Shown here: positions 5,344-15,208 of the stretch, in pieces
Layout: every line of letters begins with the position of its first letter
Position numbering within the stretch: position 1 is the first letter of the stretch
Origin: Rhodonellum sp041748555
GTDB lineage: Bacteria > Bacteroidota > Bacteroidia > Cytophagales > Cyclobacteriaceae
NCBI GenBank assembly: GCA_041748555.1
Contig: JBGTDA010000131.1
Coordinates: 1 to 64,000, forward strand
Length of the DNA stretch: 64,000 nucleotides
Reading direction: 5' to 3'
Notes under the pieces: generated by a model
What the model was told of the DNA's origin: nothing
The model's input: the letters and a program-made list of their open reading frames with translations, nothing else
Databases searched by the model: none
Made by a program: the position numbers and the translations under genes

Positions 5344-7954
5344 ATACTTCAATACTTTCTACATTTTTGAAATAAACCTGCTTGTCTGCATCTAGATCCA
5401 CCAGTACGGCTGAATCATTTTTGATATATCCAGAGAGAATCTGTTTGGAAAGCTCATTCAAAACCAATCGCTGCATAGTTCGCTTCAATGGCCTGGCACC
5501 ATACTGGGGATCAAAACCTACTTCACCCATGTAATCCAATACTTCAGTGGTTGCATCGATTTCAATATTGGCTTCGGCCAATCGGTTCTGGATTTCTCTC
5601 CACTGTATATCCACAATTTTTCTGATAATCTGTCTGTTGAGCGGCTCAAACATGATGATCTCATCAATCCGGTTAAGAAACTCAGGTCTTACTGCTTGTT
5701 TAAGCATTTCAAAAGCCTCTTTCTTGGTATTCTCCATCAACTCTTCCTTATTCCACTCTTCTATTTCAGCAAACCGCTCCTGAATCAGGTGCGAACCGAT
5801 ATTGGTGGTCATGATAATGATGGTGTTTTTGAAGTTGGCCAACCTGCCTTTATTGTCCGTCAAGCGCCCATCATCCAGAACCTGCAACAGGATATTGAAT
5901 ACATCCGGATGGGCTTTTTCTATTTCGTCCAAAAGAACTACCGAATAAGGTTTTCTTCGTACCGCTTCAGTTAATTGGCCGCCTTCATCATATCCCACAT
6001 ATCCCGGAGGCGCTCCTACCAATCTACTGACCGCATGTCGCTCCTGATACTCGGACATATCAATTCTGACCATCGCATTGTCATCATTAAAGAGGTATTC
6101 AGCAAGTGCTTTAGCCAATTCGGTTTTACCTACTCCCGTTGTTCCCATAAAGATAAAGGAGCCGATCGGCCGCTTCGGATCCTGTAATCCTGCCCTACTC
6201 CTGCGTACCGCATCCGACAGTGCAGTAATAGCTTCGTGCTGACCGGCAACTCTTCTTCCCAATTCTTCCTCCAAGTGAAGAAGTTTCTCCCTCTCACTCT
6301 GAATCATTTTGGACAAAGGAATTCCTGTCCATTTGGAAACTACCGCAGCTATATCCTCCGAGTCAACCTCTTCCTTCAGCAAAGGAGATCCCTGTTGCAT
6401 TTCGGCAAGTTGATTTTTAAAAGATTCCAGTTTTTTTTCTGCCTCCACAATTTTCCCATATCGGATTTCGGCTACTTTACCAAAGTCACCCGCTCTTTCG
6501 GCCTGTTCGGATTCCACTCGGAATTTTTCAATGTTTTCTTTTTCTCTTTGAATTCCTGTGATCACGGCTTTCTCACCCTCCCACTTGGCTTTTACGCTTT
6601 GTCTTTTTTCAGACAGCTCGGCGATATCCTTGCTGAGAACAGTTTCTTTGTCCTTGTTTTTTTCTCTTCGAATTGCCTCTCTTTCAATCTCGAGTTGCAT
6701 TATCTTTCTATTCAGCTCATCCAATTCCTGAGGAAGGGAATCAATTTCCATCCGGAGTTTAGCGGCAGCCTCATCCATCAAATCAATGGCTTTATCCGGT
6801 AAAAAGCGATCGGAAATGTACCTTTGGGAAAGCTCAACAGCAGAGATGACGGCGTCATCTTTAATTCTGACACCATGATGGAGTTCATATTTATCCTTTA
6901 TACCTCTCAAAATCGAAATGGCATCAGCAGCATCGGGCTCATCGACGATGACGGACTGAAATCTCCTTTCCAGCGCTTTGTCCTTTTCAATATATTTTTG
7001 ATACTCCTTTAAGGTTGTTGCACCTATTGCATGCAGCTCTCCTCTTGCCAATGCGGGTTTTAATAAATTTGCAGCGTCCATGGCTCCCTCTCCTCCGCCG
7101 CCTGCTCCTATCAAGGTGTGGATTTCGTCGATGAAAAGAATGATCTGGCCTTCAGAATCTGTTACTTCTTTGATAACTGCTTTCAGCCTTTCCTCAAATT
7201 CACCCTTGTATTTGGCACCGGCAACCAACAATCCCATATCAAGAGATATCAACGTTTTGGTTTTCAGATTTTCGGGAACATCTCCACTCACTATCCTTTG
7301 AGCAAGACCTTCCACAATGGCGGTTTTGCCCACTCCCGGCTCTCCCAGAAGAATGGGATTGTTTTTGGTCCTTCGTGCCAAAATCTGTAAAACTCTTCTT
7401 ATTTCCTCATCCCGGCCAATTACAGGATCTATTTTTCCTTTTTTGGCCAGTTCATTTAGGTTTTTGGAATATTTTTCCAAAGCTCTGTATTTCGACTCTG
7501 CGTTTTGATCTGTCACTTTATTTCCTTGTCTTAGTTCTTTAATGGCATCAGTCAGGTTTTTTTCTGTCATCCCTTGGTCTATCAAAAGCTGGGAGGTTTT
7601 ATCTGAACCGGCCAGAACTGACAACAATAGATGCTCTATGGCTACAAATTCGTCACCGAATTTTTTCAGGTAATCCTTGGCTTTTGTCAATACCTGATTG
7701 GAAGCATTGGAAAGATAAGGTTGTTGTCCGCTCACTTTTGGAAAGCCTTTTATGATTTCTTCAAGTTTCTGACCCAACAACTGTTTGTTGACGCTTAATT
7801 TTTTGAATATAAAATCAGTGACATTTTCATCTTCGGCGAAGATTCCTTTCAGAATATGGGCAGGTTCAACAACCTGCTGCTGCTCCCCAACAGTCAACTC
7901 TACAGCTTTCTGAATAGCTTCCTGTGATTTGATGGTGAAGTTTTTGAAGTCCAT
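5342..7954 (-). CDS. clpB: ATP-dependent protein disaggregase ClpB
   Basis: The 870-residue product has the full ClpB architecture. Residues 1-145 are the paired Clp-N domain. The first AAA module has Walker A GEPGVGKT at 204-211 and Walker B IILFIDEIHTL. A coiled-coil middle domain covers about 410-525 (heptads such as LDELNRKIMQLEIEREAIRR). The second AAA module has GTTGVGKT near residue 600 and VVLLDEIEKAHPDVFN. A C-terminal D2-small domain ends the protein. ClpB threads aggregated proteins in cooperation with DnaK. It is a single gene with its own terminator. No heat-shock operator (CIRCE) was seen upstream. Confidence 0.97.
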   Translation of the reverse strand: MDFKNFTIKSQEAIQKAVELTVGEQQQVVEPAHILKGIFAEDENVTDFIFKKLSVNKQLLGQKLEEIIKGFPKVSGQQPYLSNASNQVLTKAKDYLKKFGDEFVAIEHLLLSVLAGSDKTSQLLIDQGMTEKNLTDAIKELRQGNKVTDQNAESKYRALEKYSKNLNELAKKGKIDPVIGRDEEIRRVLQILARRTKNNPILLGEPGVGKTAIVEGLAQRIVSGDVPENLKTKTLISLDMGLLVAGAKYKGEFEERLKAVIKEVTDSEGQIILFIDEIHTLIGAGGGGEGAMDAANLLKPALARGELHAIGATTLKEYQKYIEKDKALERRFQSVIVDEPDAADAISILRGIKDKYELHHGVRIKDDAVISAVELSQRYISDRFLPDKAIDLMDEAAAKLRMEIDSLPQELDELNRKIMQLEIEREAIRREKNKDKETVLSKDIAELSEKRQSVKAKWEGEKAVITGIQREKENIEKFRVESEQAERAGDFGKVAEIRYGKIVEAEKKLESFKNQLAEMQQGSPLLKEEVDSEDIAAVVSKWTGIPLSKMIQSEREKLLHLEEELGRRVAGQHEAITALSDAVRRSRAGLQDPKRPIGSFIFMGTTGVGKTELAKALAEYLFNDDNAMVRIDMSEYQERHAVSRLVGAPPGYVGYDEGGQLTEAVRRKPYSVVLLDEIEKAHPDVFNILLQVLDDGRLTDNKGRLANFKNTIIIMTTNIGSHLIQERFAEIEEWNKEELMENTKKEAFEMLKQAVRPEFLNRIDEIIMFEPLNRQIIRKIVDIQWREIQNRLAEANIEIDATTEVLDYMGEVGFDPQYGARPLKRTMQRLVLNELSKQILSGYIKNDSAVLVDLDADKQVYFKNVESIEV

Positions 7955-8202
7955 AATACTAACTTTTATTGGTGAAGCTTTTCTTTCTATTCCTATTCAA
8001 AAAGCCTATTACTCCAGGATATAAACTTCATCAAACCATTATCCAAATAAAAAAAAATGCATTCAATTGGAAATTATGTCCTAAAAAACTTTTAAAATAG
8101 AATTAAAAATGGACTATTTGACAGATTTTCAGGTCTGAGACAATAAAGTCATGAATGCAAGCATCAATGTTGAGCCTGAAAATGGTTCTTTTTATTGATC
8201 TT

Positions 8203-8706
8203 CTATTTTTCTTTTTTGTATCTGTTCTCTTCCTTTTCTTTTCTGGGTGTATTTCGCTCGATATCCCTTTTAAAATTGGCAACTTTTCCCTCTTCATTAA
8301 TAACATCTATTTCTGTCCTCTTAATAGCAAGTTCCATTTTGGCAAGATCTGCATCCGTAGCCTTCTTTTTTAATTTGGCCTGCTCAAATTTCACCCTTTG
8401 TTTGGCTAGCTTGATTTCTGATTTGTGCTTGTTATGAAGTGCTTTGTCATAGTTTTTATGGACTTTAGTCAGCTCTTGGATTCTTTTTTTCTCGGCCTTT
8501 TCTTCCACCGATTTTTGTTTTTCCAGCCTGGCAATCGCTTTGCTTTCGGCTTTTTCATTTTTGATCCGTTTTTTTTCTTCCTTTAAATCCTGCTTTGCTT
8601 TCAAGGCTTCCACTTTCGACAGAGGTGCTTGGGTGGATTGGCCAATGGCTGGAAAAGTACCTGATACCAATACTATAAAAATCAGTGTTAGAAATGACTT
8701 AATCAT
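8203..8706 (-). CDS. Secreted Lys/Glu-rich coiled-coil protein
   Basis: The 167-residue product begins with a signal peptide (MIKSFLTLIFIVLVSGTFPAIG, cleavage expected near residue 22). The rest is almost entirely charged helix: repeated K/E/A heptads such as RIKNEKAESKAIARLEKQK and EQAKLKKKATDADLAKMELA, a strong coiled-coil pattern. It is probably periplasmic. No enzyme motif exists and no named family was recognised. It is a stand-alone gene on the minus strand, with 179 bases between its start and the divergent hybrid kinase. Function unknown. Confidence 0.7.
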   Translation of the reverse strand: MIKSFLTLIFIVLVSGTFPAIGQSTQAPLSKVEALKAKQDLKEEKKRIKNEKAESKAIARLEKQKSVEEKAEKKRIQELTKVHKNYDKALHNKHKSEIKLAKQRVKFEQAKLKKKATDADLAKMELAIKRTEIDVINEEGKVANFKRDIERNTPRKEKEENRYKKEK

Positions 8707-8885
8707 TTTGTTGTAGTTTAAAGGTTCAGATGAATATAAAGGTTATTGGCTCAGTAAATACATTTTGATTCTGATTTAGTTTAATCCAATAAATACGGAC
8801 AAATAAAATTAAATTAAAAATTTGACCCTAATTATAATATTTGTAGTTATTTTGATAGTTACACCTTATTCTTTAAATTTTCACC

Positions 8886-11800
8886 ATGCTTGAAAATTTC
8901 AGTATAAACTTAATGTCCATTCCGGTCTTTTTGACTAGCCTTCTTTTCTTTGTTCTCATATTTTTGTCTTATCGTAGGGAAAACAAACTTGGTAGAAAAT
9001 TCTTTTGTCTGCTACTACTAAGTTGTTTTCTGTTTTCATTATTCAGCGGGTTAGAAATATCCTTCACAAGTTTGGAGAAGGTTGTCCTCTTTTTTAATTA
9101 TAAATTTGTAGGAGGAGTATTTCTTGCCCCTCTATTGTGGACATTTTCCGTTGAATTTTCAGGGGAAACCCGGTACCTCAATAAAAAGATACTATTTCCG
9201 ATATTCGGAATTGCCATTGTCTTTTTGGCTTTAGTGTTTACCAATTCTTCCCACGGATTGTTTTATAATGACGTCTCTATCCAGGAAAATGCTTATTACT
9301 TTGCCATTTATTATACACCGGGTATCCTATATTGGCTTTATTCACTCTATAATGTTGTATTGATATTTCTGTCCATCATCCTGTTGTTTAAAATGATAGG
9401 TTCTGTACCCAGGATATATGTCAACCAGTTAATCATACTCTTGATTGGAACCTTGATTCCCTGGACGGTGCATATTATTGATTTATTGGGATTTTCTCCG
9501 GGGAATATTGACACAGTTCCTTTTGCTCTAGCTGCCAGTGCACTTTTTATTTACTATGGTTTATTAAAATATGAACTTTTCCAGTCGGCACCGATTGCGT
9601 TTAAAACAATATTCGAAAACCTAGTTAATGGAATTCTGATATTGGACTCTAATGGAAAAATCATTGCCCATAACAAATCGGCATTAACTTTTTTCCCGGA
9701 TTCGATAGAGCAAAATTCTCTAAGTAAAACCAAATTGCTTCAAAATTGGCCTAAATTGAGTTCTGTTTTTGACCTGAAAGGAGAAAATACAAATCTGGAA
9801 CTCAATGACCCGGAACATAACCGTATTTTGAATGTTAACCGGGAAAACGGAACGTTATATTCCGACAAAGATGTCATCCACTGCATTTTCATCCGGGATA
9901 TAACTTTGCAAAAAGCATCTGAGTCAATCATTAAAGAAAATGAGCTGAAGCTGAAAAATGTAAATGCCAGTTTGTTGAGAAATGAAAAAATGCTTAAATC
10001 CATTGCATTGGCCACAAAAGAGCTGCTTTCGAACCCGGATTTTTATAAAGCTACTCAAAATTCAATCATTGTATTAGGCGAAGGTGCGGAAGTAGATAGG
10101 GCCTATCTCTTCGAAAATAATTTTGAGGTTTCGGGAAAGACATTAAGTTCCCAACGTTTTGAATGGAGCGCTTCAGGTGTTCCTGCTGAAATCGATAATC
10201 CGGAACTTCAGGGTCTACCCCTCGACCTGTTCGGGGAGGGTGTCCACAAACTCCTGATCAACAAAGTTTATCAGGCCGTTGTCTCTCAGATAAAAACTGA
10301 TGAGGGTTTAAAAGAGCTTTTGGAAAGCCAGGACATCAAATCCATCATTTTGATACCGATTTTTGTTGAAGATTATTTTTGGGGCTTTGTTGGCTTTGAT
10401 GATTGTAACAATGAACGCCAATGGTCGGAGGCAGAAACAGCATTACTCCTGAGTTTTGCAGATTGTATTTCTAACGCAATCCAACGCAAAAACCTTGAGG
10501 AAAACCTCTTTCTCTCCATGCAACAGGCTAAAGAAGCAAGTAATGCAAAATCCGAGTTTTTGGCCAATATGAGTCACGAAATCAGAACTCCCCTGAATGG
10601 CGTGTTGGGTTTTTCCGATTTATTGAGGAGGAGTGAGGTCAATGAAACCCAAAAAGAATACCTGAAGTCCGTGATGCAATCCGGACACCTCTTGCTTGAA
10701 CTTATCAATGACATCCTTGACTTCTCAAAGATAGAGGCAGGGAAAATGGAAATCAGCGAGTCCAAGGTGAATTTAAAGCAAACAGCCCATGAAGTTCTTA
10801 ATGTGATCCGACCCATAGCAGAAGAAAAAAATCTCGACCTAAAGCTTTCACTGGACCCTCAACTTTATACTTTCTATTTCTTCGATGAAACCCGTCTTAA
10901 ACAGGTTTTGATAAATCTCCTAAGCAATGCTGTCAAATTTAGCCACCAAGGTAAAGTTGAACTGACAATTGGGCTTAAGTCTCCACCGGATAACGAAATC
11001 TCTACCTTAGAATTTGAGGTGAGAGATACCGGGATAGGAATTTCCAAAGAAAAGAAACAGGTGATTTTTGAAGCATTCGCTCAGGAAGACAACTCTACCA
11101 CAAGAAAATATGGTGGAACAGGCTTGGGGCTTACCATCAGTAAAAAGCTTCTGGAATTGATGGATAGTGAGCTGAAGCTTGAAACCGAGGTGGGTAAAGG
11201 CAGTAAATTTTCTTTCCAACTAAACCTAAAACATATTTCAGGAATTCCCAATGCACCTGTTCCGGCTGAAAAGACCTATCAAAAACCGCTGAAACAAAAG
11301 ATATCATGTAAAGCAAAAAAAGATTGCATTATCCTTTTGGCTGATGATAATCCTGTCAATATGTTATTGGCCAAAACTATGGTGAAAAAACTCATTCCGG
11401 GAACGACAATTCTGGAGGCAGTCAATGGATTAGAGGCTGTTGAATATTTCAGATCAAACAAACCTGATTTGATTTTTATGGATATTCAAATGCCCGAAAT
11501 GAGTGGATACGAAGCCACAAAAGCCATCAGGCTATTAGAACCCTCTAAGGTCACTCCAATCATTGCCCTTACAGCAGGGACGGTAAAAGGCGAGCACCAG
11601 CGTTGCCTGGATGCAGGAATGGATGATTATCTCAGTAAACCTGTTTTGGTTGCGGATATAGCCCGAATGCTTGATAAATATTTGGATCGGCAAAACACCT
11701 TTGAAGAAAATCAGTCGCTGAGCAAACTGGATGAATTCCGCCATTCTGATCCCGGTTTTTTTAAAGAATTACTGATGATCAGTTTGGAAAACCTTCAAAA

Positions 11801-12041
11801 ACAAAATCACGAATTATTTGATTATTATCGTGAAGGAAATTTCAAAATGGTGAAGCAAACAGCACATGCAATCAAAGGGTTGGGTTTGAACCTCGATTTC
11901 AAGAATCTCGTGCTACTTGTTTCGGAAGTGGAAAATGCTTCAGGCATGCAAGCTTTCGAAGGAAGGAATATAATAAGGGAGATCCAGGATGAAATAAACC
12001 TACTCTCTAGAAAACTTGAAGCAGAACTTGCTGAAGTTTGA
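8886..12041 (+). CDS. Hybrid sensor histidine kinase with receiver and Hpt domains
   Basis: The 1051-residue protein contains a whole phosphorelay. Residues 1-230 hold about seven membrane helices of the histidine-kinase 7TM type. A PAS-like segment follows (NGILILDSNGKIIAHNKSA, about 245-340), then a GAF-like domain (about 365-535). The HisKA domain has its phospho-acceptor at H564 (MSHEIRTPLNG). The HATPase has N, G1 and G2 boxes (LINLLSNAVKF, DTGIGIS, GGTGLGL). The receiver has its acceptor at D866 (FMDIQMPEMSG). The C-terminal Hpt domain has H994 (TAHAIKGLGLN). No output regulator is adjacent, so the Hpt probably passes the phosphate to a distant regulator. The signal is unknown. Confidence 0.93.
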   Translation: MLENFSINLMSIPVFLTSLLFFVLIFLSYRRENKLGRKFFCLLLLSCFLFSLFSGLEISFTSLEKVVLFFNYKFVGGVFLAPLLWTFSVEFSGETRYLNKKILFPIFGIAIVFLALVFTNSSHGLFYNDVSIQENAYYFAIYYTPGILYWLYSLYNVVLIFLSIILLFKMIGSVPRIYVNQLIILLIGTLIPWTVHIIDLLGFSPGNIDTVPFALAASALFIYYGLLKYELFQSAPIAFKTIFENLVNGILILDSNGKIIAHNKSALTFFPDSIEQNSLSKTKLLQNWPKLSSVFDLKGENTNLELNDPEHNRILNVNRENGTLYSDKDVIHCIFIRDITLQKASESIIKENELKLKNVNASLLRNEKMLKSIALATKELLSNPDFYKATQNSIIVLGEGAEVDRAYLFENNFEVSGKTLSSQRFEWSASGVPAEIDNPELQGLPLDLFGEGVHKLLINKVYQAVVSQIKTDEGLKELLESQDIKSIILIPIFVEDYFWGFVGFDDCNNERQWSEAETALLLSFADCISNAIQRKNLEENLFLSMQQAKEASNAKSEFLANMSHEIRTPLNGVLGFSDLLRRSEVNETQKEYLKSVMQSGHLLLELINDILDFSKIEAGKMEISESKVNLKQTAHEVLNVIRPIAEEKNLDLKLSLDPQLYTFYFFDETRLKQVLINLLSNAVKFSHQGKVELTIGLKSPPDNEISTLEFEVRDTGIGISKEKKQVIFEAFAQEDNSTTRKYGGTGLGLTISKKLLELMDSELKLETEVGKGSKFSFQLNLKHISGIPNAPVPAEKTYQKPLKQKISCKAKKDCIILLADDNPVNMLLAKTMVKKLIPGTTILEAVNGLEAVEYFRSNKPDLIFMDIQMPEMSGYEATKAIRLLEPSKVTPIIALTAGTVKGEHQRCLDAGMDDYLSKPVLVADIARMLDKYLDRQNTFEENQSLSKLDEFRHSDPGFFKELLMISLENLQKQNHELFDYYREGNFKMVKQTAHAIKGLGLNLDFKNLVLLVSEVENASGMQAFEGRNIIREIQDEINLLSRKLEAELAEV

Positions 12042-12071
12042 GAAGTCATTTATTTCCGGTTCCGACAGAAC

Positions 12072-13313
12072 CTATGCTCCTGCCGCAAATTCTTCCACCT
12101 GCTTCCAAACCCTGAATAAATTCCTGTAACATATTTTTTCAATATCAGCTTTGGAATATCCCCTTTTCAAAAGTTCGGCAATCAGATTGGGATACATGGA
12201 AACATCTTTCAGCCCGGTGGGTAAACTGTCCCCTACTCCATCAAAATCAGAACCTAATCCCACATGATCAATCCCAACCAAAGCTACAATATGGTCAAAA
12301 TGATCTGCTACCTTGGAAACACCCGGAAATGGATTGTTCTCTTCCACATATTTTTTGATATATTCCTCCGCCTTGGGATCATTCCTACCCAATTCATTTT
12401 CTGCCAACCAATTCACAATGTGCTCCCTGACAGCGGCGGAACGCTCATTGTATTCACCATCAATAAAGCTTCCTCCGAAATTAATCATAATTACACCGCC
12501 GTTTTCAGCTAGCGCTTTTATCATTACATCACCCATGTTTCTTTCAAATCCGGGGGTGAATTTTCTTGCGGATGAATGTGAGGCGATTACGGGAACACTG
12601 GTGACTTTCAAAACATCATAAAAGGTGTTATCCGAAACATGCGATATGTCAACCATGATTCCGATTCGGTTCATTTCATTTACTACCTGGTTGCCATAGT
12701 CACTCAACCCACCATGGGTTCCCACTGTGTCATAGGATGAATCTCCAATCAGGTTGTCCTTTCCGTGCGTGAGGGTGACATATCTGATTCCCCGGTCATA
12801 AAAATATTTTACATTACTGATCTCATCTTCCAGAGCCGCTCCGTTTTCCATTCCCATCGGCAGCGATATTTTACCTACATTGAAGTTATGTTCGATGTCT
12901 GCCGGTGATTTTGCCAAGGCAAATTTCTCGGGCCAAGTGTTCACCAACCTTTCCGTCATCAGGATCAGAGAATCAGCAAGAATTTTGGCTCCTCCTCTTT
13001 CCTGATATTCTGATGGAATATATATCGACATAAAAGGTGCATCAAGACCACCTTCTTTTGCCCTTGGGAAATCAAAATTTCCCCCTTCTGTACGCTCCGA
13101 AACATCCAGAATTTCTCTTTGAAGTGTAAAACCGCCAACCTTCATGCGGTAGGGTAAATCAACATGGCCATCGACCATTATTGTGTTATGCGCCATGTCT
13201 GTAGCTATCGATAATCTTTCCTCGTCAGATAGCTGAGTATAGTCGGTTTCCGATTCTTTTTCCTGACAGGAAAATAAAAAGGCACATATTAAAATTGCGA
13301 TAAGTCTTTTCAT
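12072..13313 (-). CDS. Membrane dipeptidase, peptidase family M19 (lipoprotein)
   Basis: The 413-residue product has a lipoprotein signal ending LFSC with Cys16. The M19 (renal dipeptidase) metal-binding pattern follows: MVDGHVDLPYRM supplies the first ligands, MENGAALED follows near residue 155, and VDISHVSD, ASHSSARKF and GLGSDFDG complete the site. These zinc enzymes cleave dipeptides, including some with D-residues or cyclic substrates. It should sit in the periplasm or be anchored to a membrane. It is convergent with the hybrid kinase gene, separated by 30 bases. Confidence 0.92.
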   Translation of the reverse strand: MKRLIAILICAFLFSCQEKESETDYTQLSDEERLSIATDMAHNTIMVDGHVDLPYRMKVGGFTLQREILDVSERTEGGNFDFPRAKEGGLDAPFMSIYIPSEYQERGGAKILADSLILMTERLVNTWPEKFALAKSPADIEHNFNVGKISLPMGMENGAALEDEISNVKYFYDRGIRYVTLTHGKDNLIGDSSYDTVGTHGGLSDYGNQVVNEMNRIGIMVDISHVSDNTFYDVLKVTSVPVIASHSSARKFTPGFERNMGDVMIKALAENGGVIMINFGGSFIDGEYNERSAAVREHIVNWLAENELGRNDPKAEEYIKKYVEENNPFPGVSKVADHFDHIVALVGIDHVGLGSDFDGVGDSLPTGLKDVSMYPNLIAELLKRGYSKADIEKICYRNLFRVWKQVEEFAAGA

Positions 13314-13489
13314 AATCTGTAAAGTGAATTTTCAATATAGTATTTTCAAATTTCAAAAAATCAAATAATTTATAAAAGGTGGTTATGACGGGCAAACCAG
13401 GATATTTCCTCCATTTAAATAAAAAAATATGGCAGATGTGTGTTTTTCTTCATTTTTGATTAATTTGTTAGAAACCATTCTTTAATAGT

Positions 13490-15208
13490 ATGCGGTGTTT
13501 TATTTTCCTGTTTTTATTTCCGCTTATTATGGCCTGCAACAACAATCCATCTGGAAACTTCAGGGTCACCATCTCCGACGAATTGGCGAAGGAACTCATT
13601 GATGGCCGGATGCTTATTCTGATACATCATGATGAAGAGACAGAGCCCCGCTTCGCTGTCAACGATGATGTGACTTCTGCCCAGGTATTTGGCATGGATT
13701 TCGAGAATTATGAACAGGGAAATCCCATAGACTTCGATACAGATTCTTTCGGCTACCCGGTAAAAAAATGGACTGATTTTCCTGCCGGAGAATATTCCAT
13801 TCAAGCATTTATTGTAAAACATGAAACCTTCAATCGGGCCGATGGGCACACCATCAAAATGCCGATGGATAATGGAGAAGGGCGCCAGTGGAACCGCACC
13901 CCGGGAAATATATACAGCAAATCCCAAAAAATAAATTGGGATGGAAAATCAGCTTTATCACTTCATATAGACCAGATTATTCCTCCCCTAGAAGAACCTG
14001 AGGATACAGAATTCATTAAGCACATCAAGATAAAAAGTGAATTGCTATCTGAGTTCTGGGGTAGGGATATGGAGCTGGGAGCTCATGTTTTGCTTCCAAA
14101 AGGTTTCGAAGAAAATCCCACTGATTATTACCCGGTTATGATTTTCCATGGACATTTTCCTGCGGATTTCAGCGGATTCAGAACAAATCCTCCGGATGAA
14201 AATCAGGAGAAAGAATACAATGCAAGGTTTGACATTTATGGTTACAATAAATTACAACAACGGGAAGCTTATGATTTTTATCAAAAATGGATTTCTGATG
14301 ATTTTAAAAGGTTTATTATAATTGAAATCCAGCATGCAAATCCTTTTTATGATGACAGCTATGCAGTAAACTCACAAAATATAGGTCCTTATGGAGATGC
14401 AATTACTTATGAACTGATTCCTCATATTGAAAACGAGTTCCGAGGAATCGGTGAAGGTTGGTCAAGGTTCCTTTACGGCGGATCGACCGGAGGTTGGGAA
14501 GCATTGGCAGTCCAGATCATGTATCCTCAGGAGTATAATGGCTGTTTTGCTGCCTGTCCCGATCCCATAGATTTCAGGGCATTTACCACAGTAAATATTT
14601 ATGAAGAGGAAAATGCCTATTTTATCAATGGCCCATTAAGATCCACATTGAGGGTGGGCAAACGAAATAATCTTGGGCATGTATCTTCCATGTTAATAGA
14701 CATGAACCACAAGGAGTTGGCTCTTGGTGGGGATAAAAGCCGGTCCGGTGATCAATGGGACATCTGGCAGGCGGTTTATTCTCCTGTCGGGAAAGATGGA
14801 TATCCTAAACCAATTTGGGACAAAACATCGGGAACAATTGATGCAGAGGTAGCAGGATTTTGGAAGGAAAATTATGATCTGCGCCACATCATGGAAAGAG
14901 ATTGGGATAAACTTGGTGAAGATCTGAAAGGAAAAATCCATATCTATTGCGGTGACATGGATAACTATTACCTTAACAATGCGGTTTATCTGACGGAAAC
15001 CTTTCTCGAAGGTACTTCTGATCCTTATTATGAAGGTGAGGTCCTCTATGGAGATCGGGCGGAGCATTGCTGGAATGGAGACCCCGAGTTGCCCAACCAT
15101 ATTACCAGGCTGAGGTACAATACGATGTATTTGGATAAAATTGAAAATAGAATTCAGAAAACGGCACCAAAAGATTTTAATCACAACAATTGGACTTTAA
15201 AAAAATGA
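13490..15208 (+). CDS. Putative esterase-like alpha/beta-hydrolase lipoprotein
   Basis: The 572-residue product starts with a lipoprotein signal, FPLIMAC (Cys16). The middle looks like a PF00756-type esterase: HVLLPKGFEENPTDYYPVMI leads to the nucleophile motif YGGSTGGW with Ser332. A candidate acid lies in GDMDNYYLNN and a candidate His in RAEHCWNGD. The N-terminal 150 residues are beta-rich and not recognised. The substrate is unknown. The TGA stop overlaps the ATG of the next lipoprotein gene, so they form an operon and probably act together at the cell surface. Confidence 0.75.
   Translation: MRCFIFLFLFPLIMACNNNPSGNFRVTISDELAKELIDGRMLILIHHDEETEPRFAVNDDVTSAQVFGMDFENYEQGNPIDFDTDSFGYPVKKWTDFPAGEYSIQAFIVKHETFNRADGHTIKMPMDNGEGRQWNRTPGNIYSKSQKINWDGKSALSLHIDQIIPPLEEPEDTEFIKHIKIKSELLSEFWGRDMELGAHVLLPKGFEENPTDYYPVMIFHGHFPADFSGFRTNPPDENQEKEYNARFDIYGYNKLQQREAYDFYQKWISDDFKRFIIIEIQHANPFYDDSYAVNSQNIGPYGDAITYELIPHIENEFRGIGEGWSRFLYGGSTGGWEALAVQIMYPQEYNGCFAACPDPIDFRAFTTVNIYEEENAYFINGPLRSTLRVGKRNNLGHVSSMLIDMNHKELALGGDKSRSGDQWDIWQAVYSPVGKDGYPKPIWDKTSGTIDAEVAGFWKENYDLRHIMERDWDKLGEDLKGKIHIYCGDMDNYYLNNAVYLTETFLEGTSDPYYEGEVLYGDRAEHCWNGDPELPNHITRLRYNTMYLDKIENRIQKTAPKDFNHNNWTLKK

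Noticed and set aside
6236..6802. Long plus-strand frame inside clpB
   Set aside because: It is antisense to the coiled-coil part of ClpB, has an unlikely composition and no family.
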